Source: Lactifluus volemus
Taxonomy: Eukaryota > Basidiomycota > Agaricomycetes > Russulales > Russulaceae
Direction of reading: 5' to 3'
Assembly (NCBI GenBank): GCA_022376515.1
Contig: WTXI01000004.1
Location: forward strand, 1,572,577-1,636,576
DNA: 64,000 nucleotides
The position numbers were made by a program, and so were the translations under genes. This document shows positions 1 to 11,956 of this stretch, one piece after another. Within the stretch, counting starts at the first letter, position 1, and each line of letters starts with the position of its first letter. The notes under the pieces were generated by a model, which was given only the letters and a program-made list of their open reading frames with translations, was not told where the DNA came from and ran no database searches.

Positions 1-3000
1 TCGATGGCGCGATGCGAGCATGGGAAAATCTAATGCAGAACTTTGAAGGAATCCCCTTGTGGAGATATTGGGAGTGGCTCCCACTGTTCTGACCCCTGAT
101 CAATAGTACTAGTAGGACCCCTGACATGAATCGGTTCCGCGATCGATCAATCATGCCGTTCAGTCGCGCCCACATCCGCGTGTCTATACTACTCGCTCGT
201 GTATGTCCTAAAGCGAGTGCTGCGCTCGTCAAAACTGGAAGTGGCTGTGTGGTACAAACAATGGATGCTGATGCGTTATCTATGGCTGGGTGCTATAGCC
301 TCTCTGGAAGAGTGACGCTCTTTTATCGCCCGAGCTGATGTGTATAGCTTTGCGAAAGAGATAGACTCCCCCTCAACGCTTGATATTGTCAGCCTCATGG
401 TAGGGTATCCAATAACCATGTCCCATATATTTCCCCCCAGAATGAGTAACTTGAAACACTTAGGAATGTACCCCCCAGATCCTGTAACTGGGGAAAAGTA
501 AAAATATCCAGTCTCAAATGAGATCAAATGAGATCAACTCCGACACTCAATATGATCGCGAGCGTGAGCTTGGAAACGATTGATTGGCTATTCCAATGAC
601 GTCTCCCGAAAACACTCGTATCAAAGCCAGCCATGATGGCTAGCTCAGATAGAAATGCTATTACAGTGAATTAATAACTAGGAAAGAGGAAGTAATATAG
701 CACAATCAGGAGCCGAGCCTGTTGTCGCTGTTGGACCATAGCAACTGTTCCATATGGTCAATTTACTGTCAATTCGCGGCATTGACCATTGGGAAAGAGA
801 ACCCCAAAAAGCCCCAGAGGCGCCGAGGCCTCAGTCGCAGTGAAACCAACAGCGCAAGAGGGAGACCTTCATGGAAGCGAGCCGGGCCCAGTCATATGCA
901 GAGCGGCACCACAATATGAAAGTTGATGCGTGTTCAGCCTTGAGAAAAATAATCGTTCGCAGGGCAAAAAATTGCTCCATGTGAATGACGACGCGATGTT
1001 GTTGAGTGCCAATGTGAGGTCGACATCGACAATGCTTCCACAAGCCCTGGAAGGATACTGTACCAGATTTTGTTCTATTAGTATTAAAAGGACTGGCTGT
1101 CAACTTACCCCCGAATGGACGTCAGAGCGAGCAGACGGGTGAACTCAGTCATTCTGGCTCAAAGGTACTATTATTAGTGACTAAAATAAGCTCCGACGCT
1201 CTCGGGAGTTTGGAGTGTGAGCCGAGGCAATGAATGGAGAAACAGTACCCACAAATGCTGAAAGGATATGAATCAGTTCTACATGCAGCCTACTATAGCC
1301 ACGATCGTCGATGGACATTCGAACAATCATCGCATCTGCTGAATCCGTGTCTTTTGACTCTACTAAGCGACCAGCGCTCTGCCTTTGCACTGTGCTGTAA
1401 GACGCCGTCAGAGCGTGGTCGACGATATGCACTGCATCACGCAAGAAAGAGAGGATTTGGCAGGTGATCGCGTTTTCGTTTTCCAACTCCGTTGTCCCAT
1501 CAGTGTTCCAGAGATTTAGCCGACGGGGACAACATACCCAACTTGACTCTCTTTTTCAAAACATTGTAATGGCGAGATGGTGAGCAAGGAAGTTGAACAT
1601 GACGATGAGAGGGATCTCAGAGTAGATCGCCGTCTGAGTCAGAGGAGGGATGACGTATTGACGTTCCCTAAACGCCCAAGAAGTAACTCATTGCGTCATC
1701 AAGCTTGCGTGGTCTATACCCTCACGGAAGCCTTCCTTTGTTCTGCATCGTAATACATAACAATCTCGACGCATGACCACGTCATGCATCGGAAACAATA
1801 GCATAGGAATGCATAGACATCACGGACGACAAGACTCGGAATACCCTGACAGCTGCGACTCGGAGTTGATTACAAATCGTTTCCCATGTGCCAACAGCGC
1901 AACTTGTAAAAATGTGCATATATCTTATGACCTTTATTACATCTGCTGAGATGTGGACGGAGATGCCAGGAGGCGCCTGGTGGCTGTAAGGAGGGGGATC
2001 TGATGCTGCCAACCCCTTTTCCCCTCCCTAAAGTCGCTGTGACGGGGGCGGTGACTTTAGTTAATAATCATCTCTGCTTTTCCTGTCTCCTGTCGTTTGC
2101 CTTGTACACGTGTCTACACCATCCTTTGTTTTTTGAATCAACATCACCTACCATAAATAGCAGCCGTGAGCAACTTGGCCGCCACGACACGATGTTATTC
2201 ATCCGAGACAACAAGCCAGAAACACCATCTTGCGTACTGTGTCGGTCTTATCTCTTAGGGTCACACTGGGGTGCACACTGGCGGTGAATCTTCCGGTTAT
2301 TTGTACTTTAGATGATGGGGCTACTTGCCAGTGGAAACCGTGAGGTTGCGGTCCGGGTTTCTACGGGCTGGAGTCACTGACCGATCGCGACTGTTTGCAC
2401 CTCTTCGGGGCTTGTTAACACCCTGCTCAGGAATGCCCATGCTCGTGGCATGGGCTCAGGTTCGTTCGTGTTCAACGTCGCGCATGTCCTGATTGTCGGC
2501 GTCAACTTTTTTTAATCTTCTGGCTTTATTGAAGCTAAAATCTAGTTTCTCATCACGGCCACAACGTTCGAATGAATGGATAACACCTTGTCTTTTCGCT
2601 CACCCCGGCGAAGGCGCACGCTGTCCTCCTGCACGCTCTCCAACGGGCGTCCTCTGAACCACTCATTAACCCCTCGTGGTATGATCCTTGGCCTCGCAGA
2701 ACCTGCCCTTGGACCTCCCTTCGTTTGCAGCGCTTGAGTTCGTGAACATACGGGCGCTCCTAGTTATGCGGTGTGGTACCGAAGACCTGGACGAGATCCC
2801 GTGCGCAACGCAGGTGCCACCTAGACTATTATGTGTGGAAACTATAGGAGACGCATACACTAAGCGACAATGTCAAGAATTTTGTCAATGTACAAAAACT
2901 TCGAAACTAAGCAGAGTACGAGTAGCTTGCTCAAAAAGTTATTTTCACAAACTTACATAATGTGTAGCCAGAGCAGACGAGATGGGCCTGTGAAAGCGAA

Positions 3001-4385
3001 GGCTACGAAGGAAGGAACGAAACCAATCCGGGCGTTGGCGCGCGCGCGCTGCGATGTTGCCATCTCAGGGCTATACTAGTAGTTGTCCACTAATTTGGTC
3101 GAGACGTTGGAAACAAGTACAGTACCTACGCGAACAAGAAAAATTGATGGCCACAGAAACTCTTTGGCATCAGGATAACGATTATGCCACCGCTTACGCT
3201 TATGAGCAGAGGGCTGTAATCCCAAGGAGTTATGGGAATTATTGGCGGCGCACAGTAATTAGTAGAAGTGCGTCCTGAATGTGACAAGCGGAGATTATTA
3301 ATGAAATACGGTAAACAGTCAAAAACAGTCACGCGCCCTCCGGTCCTCGTGCGAGGCCTCTACTACACTAGTACAGTTCTGGCACCTCCATGACGAAAAA
3401 AAAAAAAAGCTGTTCCAACGTCCTACCTGGATGGTCGATGCAACAACGGCCATCCAAAAACGTAAGTGATTTTCTAAAAACTGAAATACAACGAGAGTTT
3501 CATCGCCTTTTCTCCAATTCTGATCGCGTCCCCTGTTGCGCCAGCCGGGAGGGGGGGACCTTGTGTCCTCTGTGGCTCTCATATGGAGCTCTAAATCCAA
3601 TTTTTTTCTTCGATTGGAATCCCACGTCACCAAAAGCGTTGATCACGCCCATCATCCCTTGCGGTACTACGCGTGGCCGGGATGGTCAAAAATCCGTACA
3701 ACGGCCCTCACCAACCGAATATTGCATTTTAATTTATTATGCAGGCCATAAGTAGTATATATGATCATCTCGCCACAGTTGTGTACCCCCTTGCCATTAA
3801 AAGCGGAGCTTCTCCTCCTCCGTAATCGCATACCCGATGGCGGTGGCCATCGGTGATTTTTGAGACCATGTGGTGGTGAATTATATTTGAATGTCGAAAT
3901 GCCAGGCACCCCACTTGCCGTCATGAAGAAGAAAACTAGAGACCTTCAAGTTTCCAAGGGCACCTGTCCACTCCGCATATCAATGCGTTTATTTTTGGAC
4001 GCCTCCTATCGTAGTACTTGGTAGGAGGGGGCTCAAGAGTTTCCACAAATAGTTTTTTCCGCCGTACACCTGTTACTATAGTAGTACATGGAATTTCTTC
4101 TCATTTGCCTCTCTACTTCCCACACTGACGTAGAGGAAACTAGCGAAACTGGGATATTGTGAAGTTTGTAATTTTTCTTCCAAGTCGCTTGCTAGAACAC
4201 TATATGGTTTGCATTTTGTACTAGTTACGGGTATTGTGTACATCATCTACAACCAACACTCCAAACAGAAAGGGGTGGGGGGGGGAAACTAAAAAGTTGT
4301 CTTTTCCTAGTACAATATGATGAGCCATGGTCCGTCTCCCAAACCCCACTCTCCAGCTTCCCCAATGTTGTCCATCGAGACTGAC
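1..4385. other. Intergenic, no gene supported
   Basis: I see only short reading frames without protein-like composition or matching splice sites. The stretch includes A/T-rich runs and a word (TAGTACTAGTAG at 104-115) that recurs elsewhere in the window. No RNA gene was recognised. Confidence 0.5.
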
Positions 4386-4599
4386 TTAGATATCGAGAGA
4401 CTCGGCCCCAGCAGGGTTCGGAAGGCGTGCTGACAAAATTAATGCAGCGTGAGAAATTAACCAGTTGTAGGAAGAGAGGACAGTCAAAAGTGGGGAACAA
4501 ACCTTTCAACGGAGGGGTGTCAGGAATTCTGGCGGTTCTCGCCGCTACCCAAGTTGCGAGCGCAAGGATGATGACAGATAGGCTGATGCTTGTGCGCAT
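4386..4599 (-). CDS. Small secreted peptide (46 aa), two exons
   Basis: This is not recognised as a known family. Exon 1 (4503-4599) and exon 2 (4386-4429) are joined across a 73-nt GT..AG intron (4430-4502) and keep phase. The product is 46 aa: a basic start (MRTS), a hydrophobic stretch at residues 4-19 ending WVAA, which looks like a signal peptide, then a short mature part rich in Pro, Arg and Ala ending SLDI. There are no cysteines or tandem repeats. A strong TATA-like box (TATATATAAA on the minus strand, 4713-4725) lies about 115 nt upstream of the ATG, followed by a C/A-rich leader. The gene points away from the UstYa-like pair and is the outermost gene of that group. It could be a peptide signal, an effector or a modified-peptide precursor; the sequence does not decide. 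Confidence 0.5.
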
Positions 4600-4712
4600 A
4601 GTAGTAATGACAGTGGGATCTTTCAAGGAAGGATTTGTCTAATAGTTGTTGTTTGTTGGAATAGAAATGTGATGAGGGTGAGAGAATAGTTGGGTCTAGG
4701 ACGATTCATCGA

Positions 4713-4725
4713 GTTTATATATAGT
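4713..4725 (-). promoter_or_regulatory. TATA box of the small secreted peptide gene
   Basis: On the minus strand this reads ACTATATATAAAC, a near-consensus TATA element about 115 nt before the ATG at 4599, with a leader rich in CAACAA in between. Confidence 0.5.
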
Positions 4726-5109
4726 CTTGCCCACATTTTGTTGTTGCGGTTTCACCTTCTCCCCTCAAACCCGACGTATCGTTTGACACACCAGGTTTAC
4801 CTTTATCGGATAAGCGGCGTCTCGTTCCGCGGTGCGATTTATCGCACGTAATAATGTAGTTAGGAACGAGTTGCCGAATTCCGAAGAAAGTCCGAGGACC
4901 CGCGCAGAGCAGAGCAGCGGATTGAACCAAAGCTGAAGCGAGTCATATGGCAAGCCCTAGCAGTCCTTCGCAGCAGCAATCCAGTGTACTTTGGCGATAA
5001 CTTTAAGAAGCGATGATTGCCATGTGCAATTACCCATTATTGATGGTACAAACAATGCCAAATAAGGCTACAAAGAGAGTGCGTGGCATCCAACGAGTCT
5101 CATGAAAGT

Positions 5110-6572
5110 CTACTGCTTGCCTTTCACGAGTGGTGGGCCAGGTGACGTGGTCATCTCTAGATCTGCGTATCTATCGTTACCCCGGATATACATTGCGGAC
5201 ATCGGGATCCGCATCTCTACCGTCGACGGTTCTTGAGGATTTGAAAAGTGCGTACTTGCAGAGTGCCTCATTATTGTGAAAGTTGGGGATTTTTGTAACA
5301 CGACAAAGATGACGATAACCGTCGGGTAGAGACCCTGTTCGAAATATTAGCAAAAAAAAGTTTGGGAAGGGAGAGAACGAACTGAGGCATAGGGTATAAC
5401 GGCACCGATAATAGCAGAGCCAAGGTCTGGTAGCCAACGACAGGTAGAGATTAGGTAGAGGACCTGACCAACCTCACAAATCAGCAATTAGAAAGCACAG
5501 AGGCAAGCAAATTGGCGCACCCAGATACAGCAATACACAAATCCTGACTCGACCAACATCGCAAAGACCTTCTCCACCCTGACTGGAACGCTGCTCGTCC
5601 TAACGTGTTTGATCAACACACTTCGGTTTCTCCTAGGTTTTCTCTTTCAGAAACAAAAAAAAAGACCAGGGTGAATGATGACGTTCAACACTTACCAAGT
5701 TTGGATCCCAATCAGTACCGTTGACAGGACGTTGGTTGCGAGCGTGGGACCGACTAAAATCAGCGTGCGTTCGTCGGGTTTCGCGCTACCGGCATTCTGT
5801 GGAGGTTGATAAGAAGGACTGAAAAGAGGCCCAAGGCATACGCCAAGGTTCGAGCTTCCCGCAACTAGGAACACAGTCAGCGACCACAGTTCAGTCCTGA
5901 AAAAAAGCCAATAACGACTCGCCAATGGTTCCGATCACAAATAGTGCGAGGATCGCAAGAATTCTCCGATCGTAATTCCAGAGCACGGCCGCCCTCCACG
6001 CGCAGACGACATCGCTAAGGATAAACTATTGACCCACCGCGGGTAAGAACACGTTTTAAAACGAAAAAATCGTTGCGTACGATGACACACGAGGTGGCCG
6101 CGCTGACGGCCGTGATGACGCTGGTGCTGTGGATGGGCCATGGCGAACCGCCAGGCTGGCTAAAGGAGCGCTTGAACTGTTGATATTCGAGCGATGTGTT
6201 GAGCACGATCGTGACAAGACCCAGAATGAACATCGCGCTCGTTATGATGAGCATGAAGAGGCGTGGGATCGAGCGCAAGATGGCGCCACCGTTGCGCCTA
6301 TTTGATTTTTCGAATAAAATAGAACCATCAATCAGCACAAGCCTAGCTTCAAAATTTTTTTTTTGGGGGGAGCAGGATACTTACAGGAGGATGTAGAGGG
6401 ATGTGCCGTAAAGGACGACATATGCGCCTGTGACCGAGTTGAACGTTTGAGGATTTGAAATGTTTTATTTGGGCTCACCAAAGACGATGCCGACGAGCAG
6501 GCTGCTGTATGCTGTTTCCTTGTACGCTTCATAGAGGGGCAGTAGAAGATCTACTGCAGGGTCGGTGGACAT
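5110..6572 (-). CDS. Seven-helix basidiomycete integral membrane protein (copy 1)
   Basis: This is a multi-exon gene whose start ATG is at 6572 (product begins MSTDPAVD). Spliced segments give seven hydrophobic helices in order: VGIVFGAYVV, a segment ending MFILGLVTIVL, the ITAVSAATSCVI/FILSDVV region, ILAILALFVIGTI, ILVGPTLATNVLSTVLIG, VFAMLVESGFVYCCIW and GLYPTVIVIFVV. A CAWRAAVLWN motif follows helix 3. The cytosolic tail ends at 5110. One intron (5865-5922) starts with GC instead of GT; the paralogue at 13153-14556 has GT at the same place, which supports the model. The family is widespread in Agaricomycetes as uncharacterised 7-TM proteins (recalled, not searched). No G-protein or transport function can be read from it. 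The exon just before the last one (near 5380-5450) is the least certain. Confidence 0.65.
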
Positions 6573-7029
6573 ATGGCAAGCAAGGCGGTGCAAAGGAAGG
6601 ATACACCTCAATTGGGGTAGTGAGTGTGAAAGGGAAGGGAAGTAACCAGAGAGGTTAGTCTTGGCCGACCAATCCGCGGAGGTCAGCTTTATGTAGACAG
6701 CAGAACGCCATTCAGTACCGACGATGGCCAAATCAAAAAACTTGAAATTTCGACCGCTCCAACCCCGGACCGAAACGTTCCGTGATCTATTTCCGTAAGA
6801 AACCAAACTTCTTATTGGTTTCATCACTCTTCCCCTTCCCCATCTGCCTTAACATGGTTCATCAGTTTCCACAACTGATGAGACCTTTCTCGCCGCTCTC
6901 GGACACCAAAACCCCAAACGAGATCTCCCCGCGGTGGGGTTTGCAGCTCGATTAGTTTCGAGTGGTGAGAAAGAATTTATTTTTAAATCACACGCTACGA
7001 ATACAATACATTCCCCCAGCGTGAGAGCC

Positions 7030-8019
7030 TCAGATCGTCTGATGCTGCTCCATATAAATACCTGGCGTAGCAACGATAAGCATCGCATAAGCGAGATAAG
7101 GGGTGGGAAATGCGTACCCACAAGTTCTTCTTTCGTGCCCGTCACGTCCATCCAGCAACTCTCCCTGTCCACACCCTCGGGACAAGTCAACAAAAAGGCG
7201 TGGTAGGTCCCCGATTTGCACGTAAAACTGGGTAGCCTCTCCGTCGTGTTGTACTTCGGCGTGAACGTGCCGACCTTGGAAACGCGATCCGGGAGCGTCC
7301 GATGCGACAGCGTCCGCAAATCTACCTTGTTGAAATCGACCGCGAGTGACCAAACATCGATCGTCGTCCCAATGCGCGCAATTTCCATGCTCTCCGAGCC
7401 GTGCTCTGGAATGTGAAGCGCGAGACTGCAATTCTCCATCCCGTAATCCAACGCGCGGAACTGAACGAACGTCGAGATCTTTCGGTGGTTAGCGCGGCTC
7501 GCCGCGATTAATGAGTAGAATCGGATCACCTCGGGATCAACGAGTAAGTGTCGGTCGTTGTACGGGACGCTACCGTAGGGTGCCAAAAATGACACGGGCC
7601 ATTGTGGGTAGACCTTGTCAGGCTCTCTAGCAGATACTTGCGCGAGGGCGCGCGGGAGGGCTTGGATCGGGGGGAATCGCGAGTTTGTCTTTGTCCCGTT
7701 GCGATAAAGCAGGTCAAAGTTGATGTAAGTGCTAGGAGCGTCGAGCTTGGCAAGATCAACAGGGGACAAGATGGTCTTTATGTAGCCATAGCCAAGGGCA
7801 AGGAGCAGGGTAAAGTCAAGGACGATGCAAAATGCGATAATGGTGAAGCCATAGCACAAGAGTGCTCTCGTCCCACTGCTCAGGGCAACTGGGGGAGGAG
7901 ACAATCAGGGGATCTCTGTCATAAATTGGTCAACTATAGATGGGACACACTGGCGTCTGGTCGCCCGGAACCATTGCCGTCTTGGTCCTTGTCGCCTCGG
8001 GGTATGGGCTGGTATTCAT
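7030..8019 (-). CDS. Membrane-anchored But2-C-like protein (295 aa)
   Basis: Three exons (7935-8019, 7118-7888, 7061-7030) join in frame across introns of 46 and 56 nt. A polar N-terminus is followed by one long hydrophobic segment at about residues 36-63, then an extracytosolic domain containing YINFDLLYRNGT, a RHLLVDPEV segment, FVQFRALDYGMENCSL and a short C-terminal strand ending QHQTI. This layout resembles basidiomycete proteins annotated as 'ubiquitin 3 binding protein But2 C-terminal domain', which are single-pass and of unknown function; that assignment is from memory. The third exon is only 32 nt, and AATAAA follows at about 6985. The gene is tandem with, and downstream of, UstYa-like gene 1, so it may belong to the same functional group. 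Confidence 0.65.
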
Positions 8020-8423
8020 GATGGAACCACATGGTGAGGACAGCCAGTCACGGCGAACACGCAACTTATAGGGCATGTCCAATGGGCACTGGACTGCTAC
8101 AGCAAAGGGTGTACCATACACGGGGGAGTTGGTATGCCTGACTTGGTTACGAAGAAATGGAAGGCTGGCGGGAAATGTCCGGGTGATCTGGCATCGGCCA
8201 TCAGTGCATCAGCGTTCCATTAGAGATGTCCATCCATGTCCGACGCCTGTCTAACACCGGAGGGACAAAACCGGATATGATCTAGCCGTTTCTACAAAAG
8301 TAACTTTGGATTCCATAAAGAGTCGATCGTAATGGAGCCCTCACACCGGGCTTCTTTCGCCCACCGTCGAATCACTCCCCTTGATTTCAGTCAAACTTGA
8401 GGCTCGGTTGCGCTAACGACAAA

Positions 8424-9130
8424 TCAAAACCGATGAGAGTCAAGAGAGAGAGAGAGCTTACTGGGAGTCCGAGTATCACGCAAGAAATGATACCAACCAA
8501 GCCAATTCTCCGTATTCCTGTCCCAAGCGGTCTCGAAATCACGACACGTGTGCGTCTGTCCGACCCGATCCACTTCCAATTCTCGCGTCGCAAAGTCTCC
8601 AGGCTCGAGCGTGAGATCGGGATGACAGAGCGCTTGTTGACGGAGATAGTTCAAGCAGTGTTGATGGTGCGAGAATCGGCGACGATCGGTGGCGGTGGCG
8701 GTGAGCTGTGCGTGAAGATAGACGAGACAATGTTCTTGGTGGTAGAGCGAGACGGCGAACGTTCGATTCTGATGACCGACGCGTCCCGCACCGTCGAATC
8801 CGAATCCTCGCTGATACTGCCACTCGTCCGCCGCTCCCGGTCCTCCCACGTTAAAGTGCACGCTCTCTTCCACCACCATTTCTATCTTCCTCTCCAACGT
8901 CAAGGGGAAAAATGGCGGCCAGTCGTCACCCGACATGCCTGTGCATACAAAATATGTGTGTGTATGTGTGCGGGAGGCCGCTACGTTAGTGAACACTGAC
9001 TGTATTCCTTCTTCTTGATCACGGTTTCATATTGGACGCTCTTGAAGAACGTGAACAATGTGTACGTTAGGAATATGGACGCGACGCTGAGAGCGGAGAC
9101 GAGTACGACGAGTACGTTGGCTTGTTTCAT
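8424..9130 (-). CDS. UstYa-like (DUF3328) oxidase family protein, intact motifs
   Basis: Two exons (9001-9130 and 8424-8938) are joined across a 62-nt intron (8939-9000), giving 214 aa. Residues 5-29 form a membrane anchor. The body carries the DUF3328 signature: GDDWPP near residue 47, HQEHC at 110-114, and HHQHCLNYLRQ starting at about 134, followed by a CHPDLTLEPGD segment. Both HxxHC motifs are complete. In the ustiloxin, cyclochlorotine and related fungal pathways, UstYa-type proteins act on ribosomal peptide precursors, mostly in oxidative macrocyclisation; basidiomycetes carry many homologues of unknown substrate. It is divergently paired with the gene at 9419. The C-terminal 25 residues after the last Trp-rich segment are poorly constrained and may hide a short intron. 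Confidence 0.85.
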
Positions 9131-9418
9131 CTTTTTGCACAACGGAAAGGCGGCCAGCTGAGGTCTATTAGATACTCCCCTCGTCCGGTTCTGGTAAATA
9201 AATAAATTTGCTCTCGGGTGGAATGGAACTTGTGCGCTGATCTCGGTGCATTGCGCTCGATTCTCATGGGAAGCAGTACACCGGTCATGGATGCATCGCA
9301 TGATGAAGAGTCTTCTCGCCCACCGTTGGCCGCCCTTTATCTTTCGGAACCCTAAAGGACACCAGCGATCGTCCTTCCCTTCGAGAGTCATCTGGCTAAT
9401 CGAATCGCCAGAGCTATC
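9131..9418. promoter_or_regulatory. Shared bidirectional promoter of the UstYa-like pair
   Basis: The two start codons (9130 minus, 9419 plus) are separated by only 288 bp, so both genes must draw on this segment. I see no clear TATA box or named operator in it. Head-to-head placement suggests co-expression, which is inference. Confidence 0.55.
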
Positions 9419-10154
9419 ATGTCTCCACGCATACGATACATAATTCTCACTTTGCTCTGCCTTTTGCTGAAACTTGGATGTATCGCACTTCTTCGGCGGG
9501 CTCTCCAATCCCCCCCGTCCTCTTTACACTGTTAGGCATTTTTCCCTCCCCGCTCCTCCATGCGCGCTGTTGTACTAAACCTAGGGGGTTGTAGCCTACG
9601 TTGGCGCAGACCATCCTCGAACATGGGACATTGGCCTTCTCCGTCCCATTCGCATGTATATCGAACCCACGAAACACTACCAGCTCTCCGGTCACGACGC
9701 CGACGCAGAATGGGCCGCGTTAGCCCCCAACGACGGAATCATTCACCTCGGACCCCACCGACAGCCTTATAGCATCTCTCTCTTCCACCAGCTACGCTGT
9801 CTGGATATCATCAGACGTGACGTCGTTGGATCGTTTCCACCGGAAAGGAATAAACTGAGCAGGCATTGCCTCAATTACATGCGGCAGATGGTACTCTGTC
9901 GGGCAGATCTCGCGCTGGACCCCGTACTAGGACGAGAGTTTGAAGTTGAAGTCCACGCGGAGACGAATCAGTGCGTAGATTGGAGGCGTGTTTATCAAGA
10001 GGTAGAGAAGAACCAACAAGAGTATGTAAAAAGGGTTCACAACGGGACAAGTGAGTCGCACCGCACAGTAAACTGTAATTGTAAGTCCCCACTCACACGA
10101 CAATTTAGGTTCATCTTGAACCAACTGACCAACGCATTATCTTTGACGAACTAA
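9419..10154 (+). CDS. UstYa-like (DUF3328) protein with degenerate histidine motifs
   Basis: Exon 1 (9419-9530) encodes a basic start and a membrane anchor (residues 7-25). A 64-nt intron (9531-9594) leads in phase to exon 2 (9595-10154), giving 223 aa. The body begins YVGADHPR and continues with the DUF3328 pattern (DAEW at about 74-77, HLGPHRQPYSISLFHQ, LNYMRQMVLCRADLALDP). The first signature is HQLRC (102-106) rather than HxxHC, and the second is LSRHC (125-129), so one histidine is missing from each. If these histidines bind the catalytic metal, as generally assumed for the family, this member may be a non-catalytic partner of its intact neighbour. The extreme C-terminus after residue about 190 may be read-through of an unspliced intron. 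Confidence 0.8.
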
Positions 10155-11756
10155 GCCGTACTATACATATACTGTATCTGACATGCGCCCTTGTGGCGTT
10201 CCGTCAAAACTTGATATTTTCTTTTTTACTGTAAAGTTACCACATGGCGTTGGCATTTGACGTGATCGGTCCGCGCGCCTATTTTTGAATTCACGCATTT
10301 CGCCGGAGGGACTCGCACCGCGTGGGCAGGGACGACATGGTCCATCGGTGTTTCACTCTACTCTATTCAAACATCTTCTTTTGACGAGAAACCCACATGG
10401 TGCATTGACCCCAAGAGGGAACCTCAGGACTGACGATTTCTCGCAGTTGGTTTGTCCCCCCTTTGATTGATTAGATAATGTAGTCGATTTCGTGTGTATC
10501 TATTGTACTGTATCTCCTTTCTTCCAACAACACAGGCCCACAGGGTAACTTACTGTACAGTACTGTAGCTTTGAAGCAGAAACTAAGGCACAGGGGAAAA
10601 CGGCGGCCATTTTCTTAGATTCGGGAAAGAGTGAAAAGCTTGTTGTGAGTGAGCAGCGTGAGAACGTTTTGTTTTTTTTTCAATGTGGTTTCGTCAAACA
10701 AGCTTTCCGTACTGTACCTGCCGCAGCAGGCAAAGGGGTCGCGGGGAGACAGTTCCTAGCTCGCGGCCTTTTGCCGAAAGGCACGGACGGAGGGATTTGC
10801 TCGTGCCGCCGGCGCTTCACTTTGTTTAGTTTCGACTCGCCCCCATTGCCTTCAAATCGCACAATTTCTAAACCTGTCACCAACGGCTTGCAGAAAAAAA
10901 ACGAGCCGCCACGTTAAAAGAAACAATAATCTTTTAATGAAATTTCGAAAGGCGCAAAGTGCTCTTTTTTAAAAAAAAACAAGGTCGCGGATCAAACATC
11001 TCGTCATAAATCGATTTTACATGGGCGGCGTTCAGTTCATATTGGCCAAGGTTAACACTGACATTAAAACTAAAATATCCGAGTTCCTCTCTCTCTTCGT
11101 CCCTGTACTTTTCATAATAACCTTCTTCCCTCCCCCTGAATCTTCTTCTTGGCATCACGGTGAAAGGGAGGTTCGCCCAACTGTCATTCCATCAGTTCCT
11201 CACGGTCGGCTTCAATAGTTTGCCTGTTGGATCCTGGTACCTAGAACTTGCGGGACCTGAATTTATACTTGGCCGGGTTTTTCGCTGACGCCTTACAGTA
11301 GGCTTTGAGACTAGACATCTGTGCTACGCGCTGTGATACCTGCGATTTCTTTCAGACATCACACGGACCTTTACCAAATATCCACTTTGACAGAGCCCTC
11401 CCTCGGTCAAGGGCTGACGTTTCATGTGCTGCCAGAGCTGAGCCTTGTAGCGTTCCGCAGCGCGTGTACTACAGCACGACCCTTTGAACTCATCACATCG
11501 CATCTCGACGGCTACTGTACCCCAGACTGTCTCACACCTGTCTGACTCTGACAGTTTATCAAATGCAAGATACCGCATGAACATAAGCTCTAAAACCCGC
11601 GATAATTAGGCACTGCGATGAGTCTGATTGTGCCTAGCGCTTCGTATCGTAAATATACTGTATTGTACAAGATCGCTATCCCGTATGCAGTTGGACTATA
11701 CCCAGGGTGTGACTGCTTGCTTTCAGCTTGAGTACCTTGATCCTCCCTTGTTCCCT
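10155..11756. other. Intergenic, no gene supported
   Basis: The stretch holds short unrelated reading frames and several ACTGTACAGTACTGTA-like palindromic words around 10545-10567. No coding signal was accepted. Confidence 0.5.
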
Positions 11757-11761
11757 CCGAG

Positions 11762-11770
11762 ATATATAAT
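11762..11770 (+). promoter_or_regulatory. TATA-like element before the second small peptide
   Basis: ATATATAAT lies about 190 nt before the ATG at 11957 and is followed by a long C/T-rich tract (11790-11925), a common core-promoter layout in basidiomycetes. Confidence 0.4.
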
Positions 11771-11928
11771 AGCCTACGTGCACCTGAGCTTCTCCCCCAG
11801 CCCCCAAATCATCTGAGGGATCCTGTCTTTTCGCCTTTTATCACTCTTTTACCCACCCCACTTCCTTCAATTCTCTCGACTTTTGTACGTCGTTCTCTCC
11901 GTCTTTTGCCTGTTGTCAGCTTTCTAAA

Positions 11929-11952
11929 ATGATCCTTCGACTCTATCGGTAG
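11929..11952 (+). promoter_or_regulatory. Seven-codon upstream ORF
   Basis: A complete ATG...TAG mini-frame of seven sense codons ends 4 nt before the ATG of the small peptide at 11957. If it is in the mature leader it should lower or gate translation of the peptide. It could be irrelevant if transcription starts further in. Confidence 0.4.
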
Positions 11953-11956
11953 AACC

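Noticed and set aside
4243..4626. Single-exon 127-codon protein
   Set aside because: The frame begins at a TTG and only its first part is signal-like; splicing the 73-nt intron gives a cleaner small secreted peptide.
8397..8999. 200-codon plus-strand frame
   Set aside because: It is antisense to the exon of UstYa-like gene 1, which has family motifs; this frame has none.
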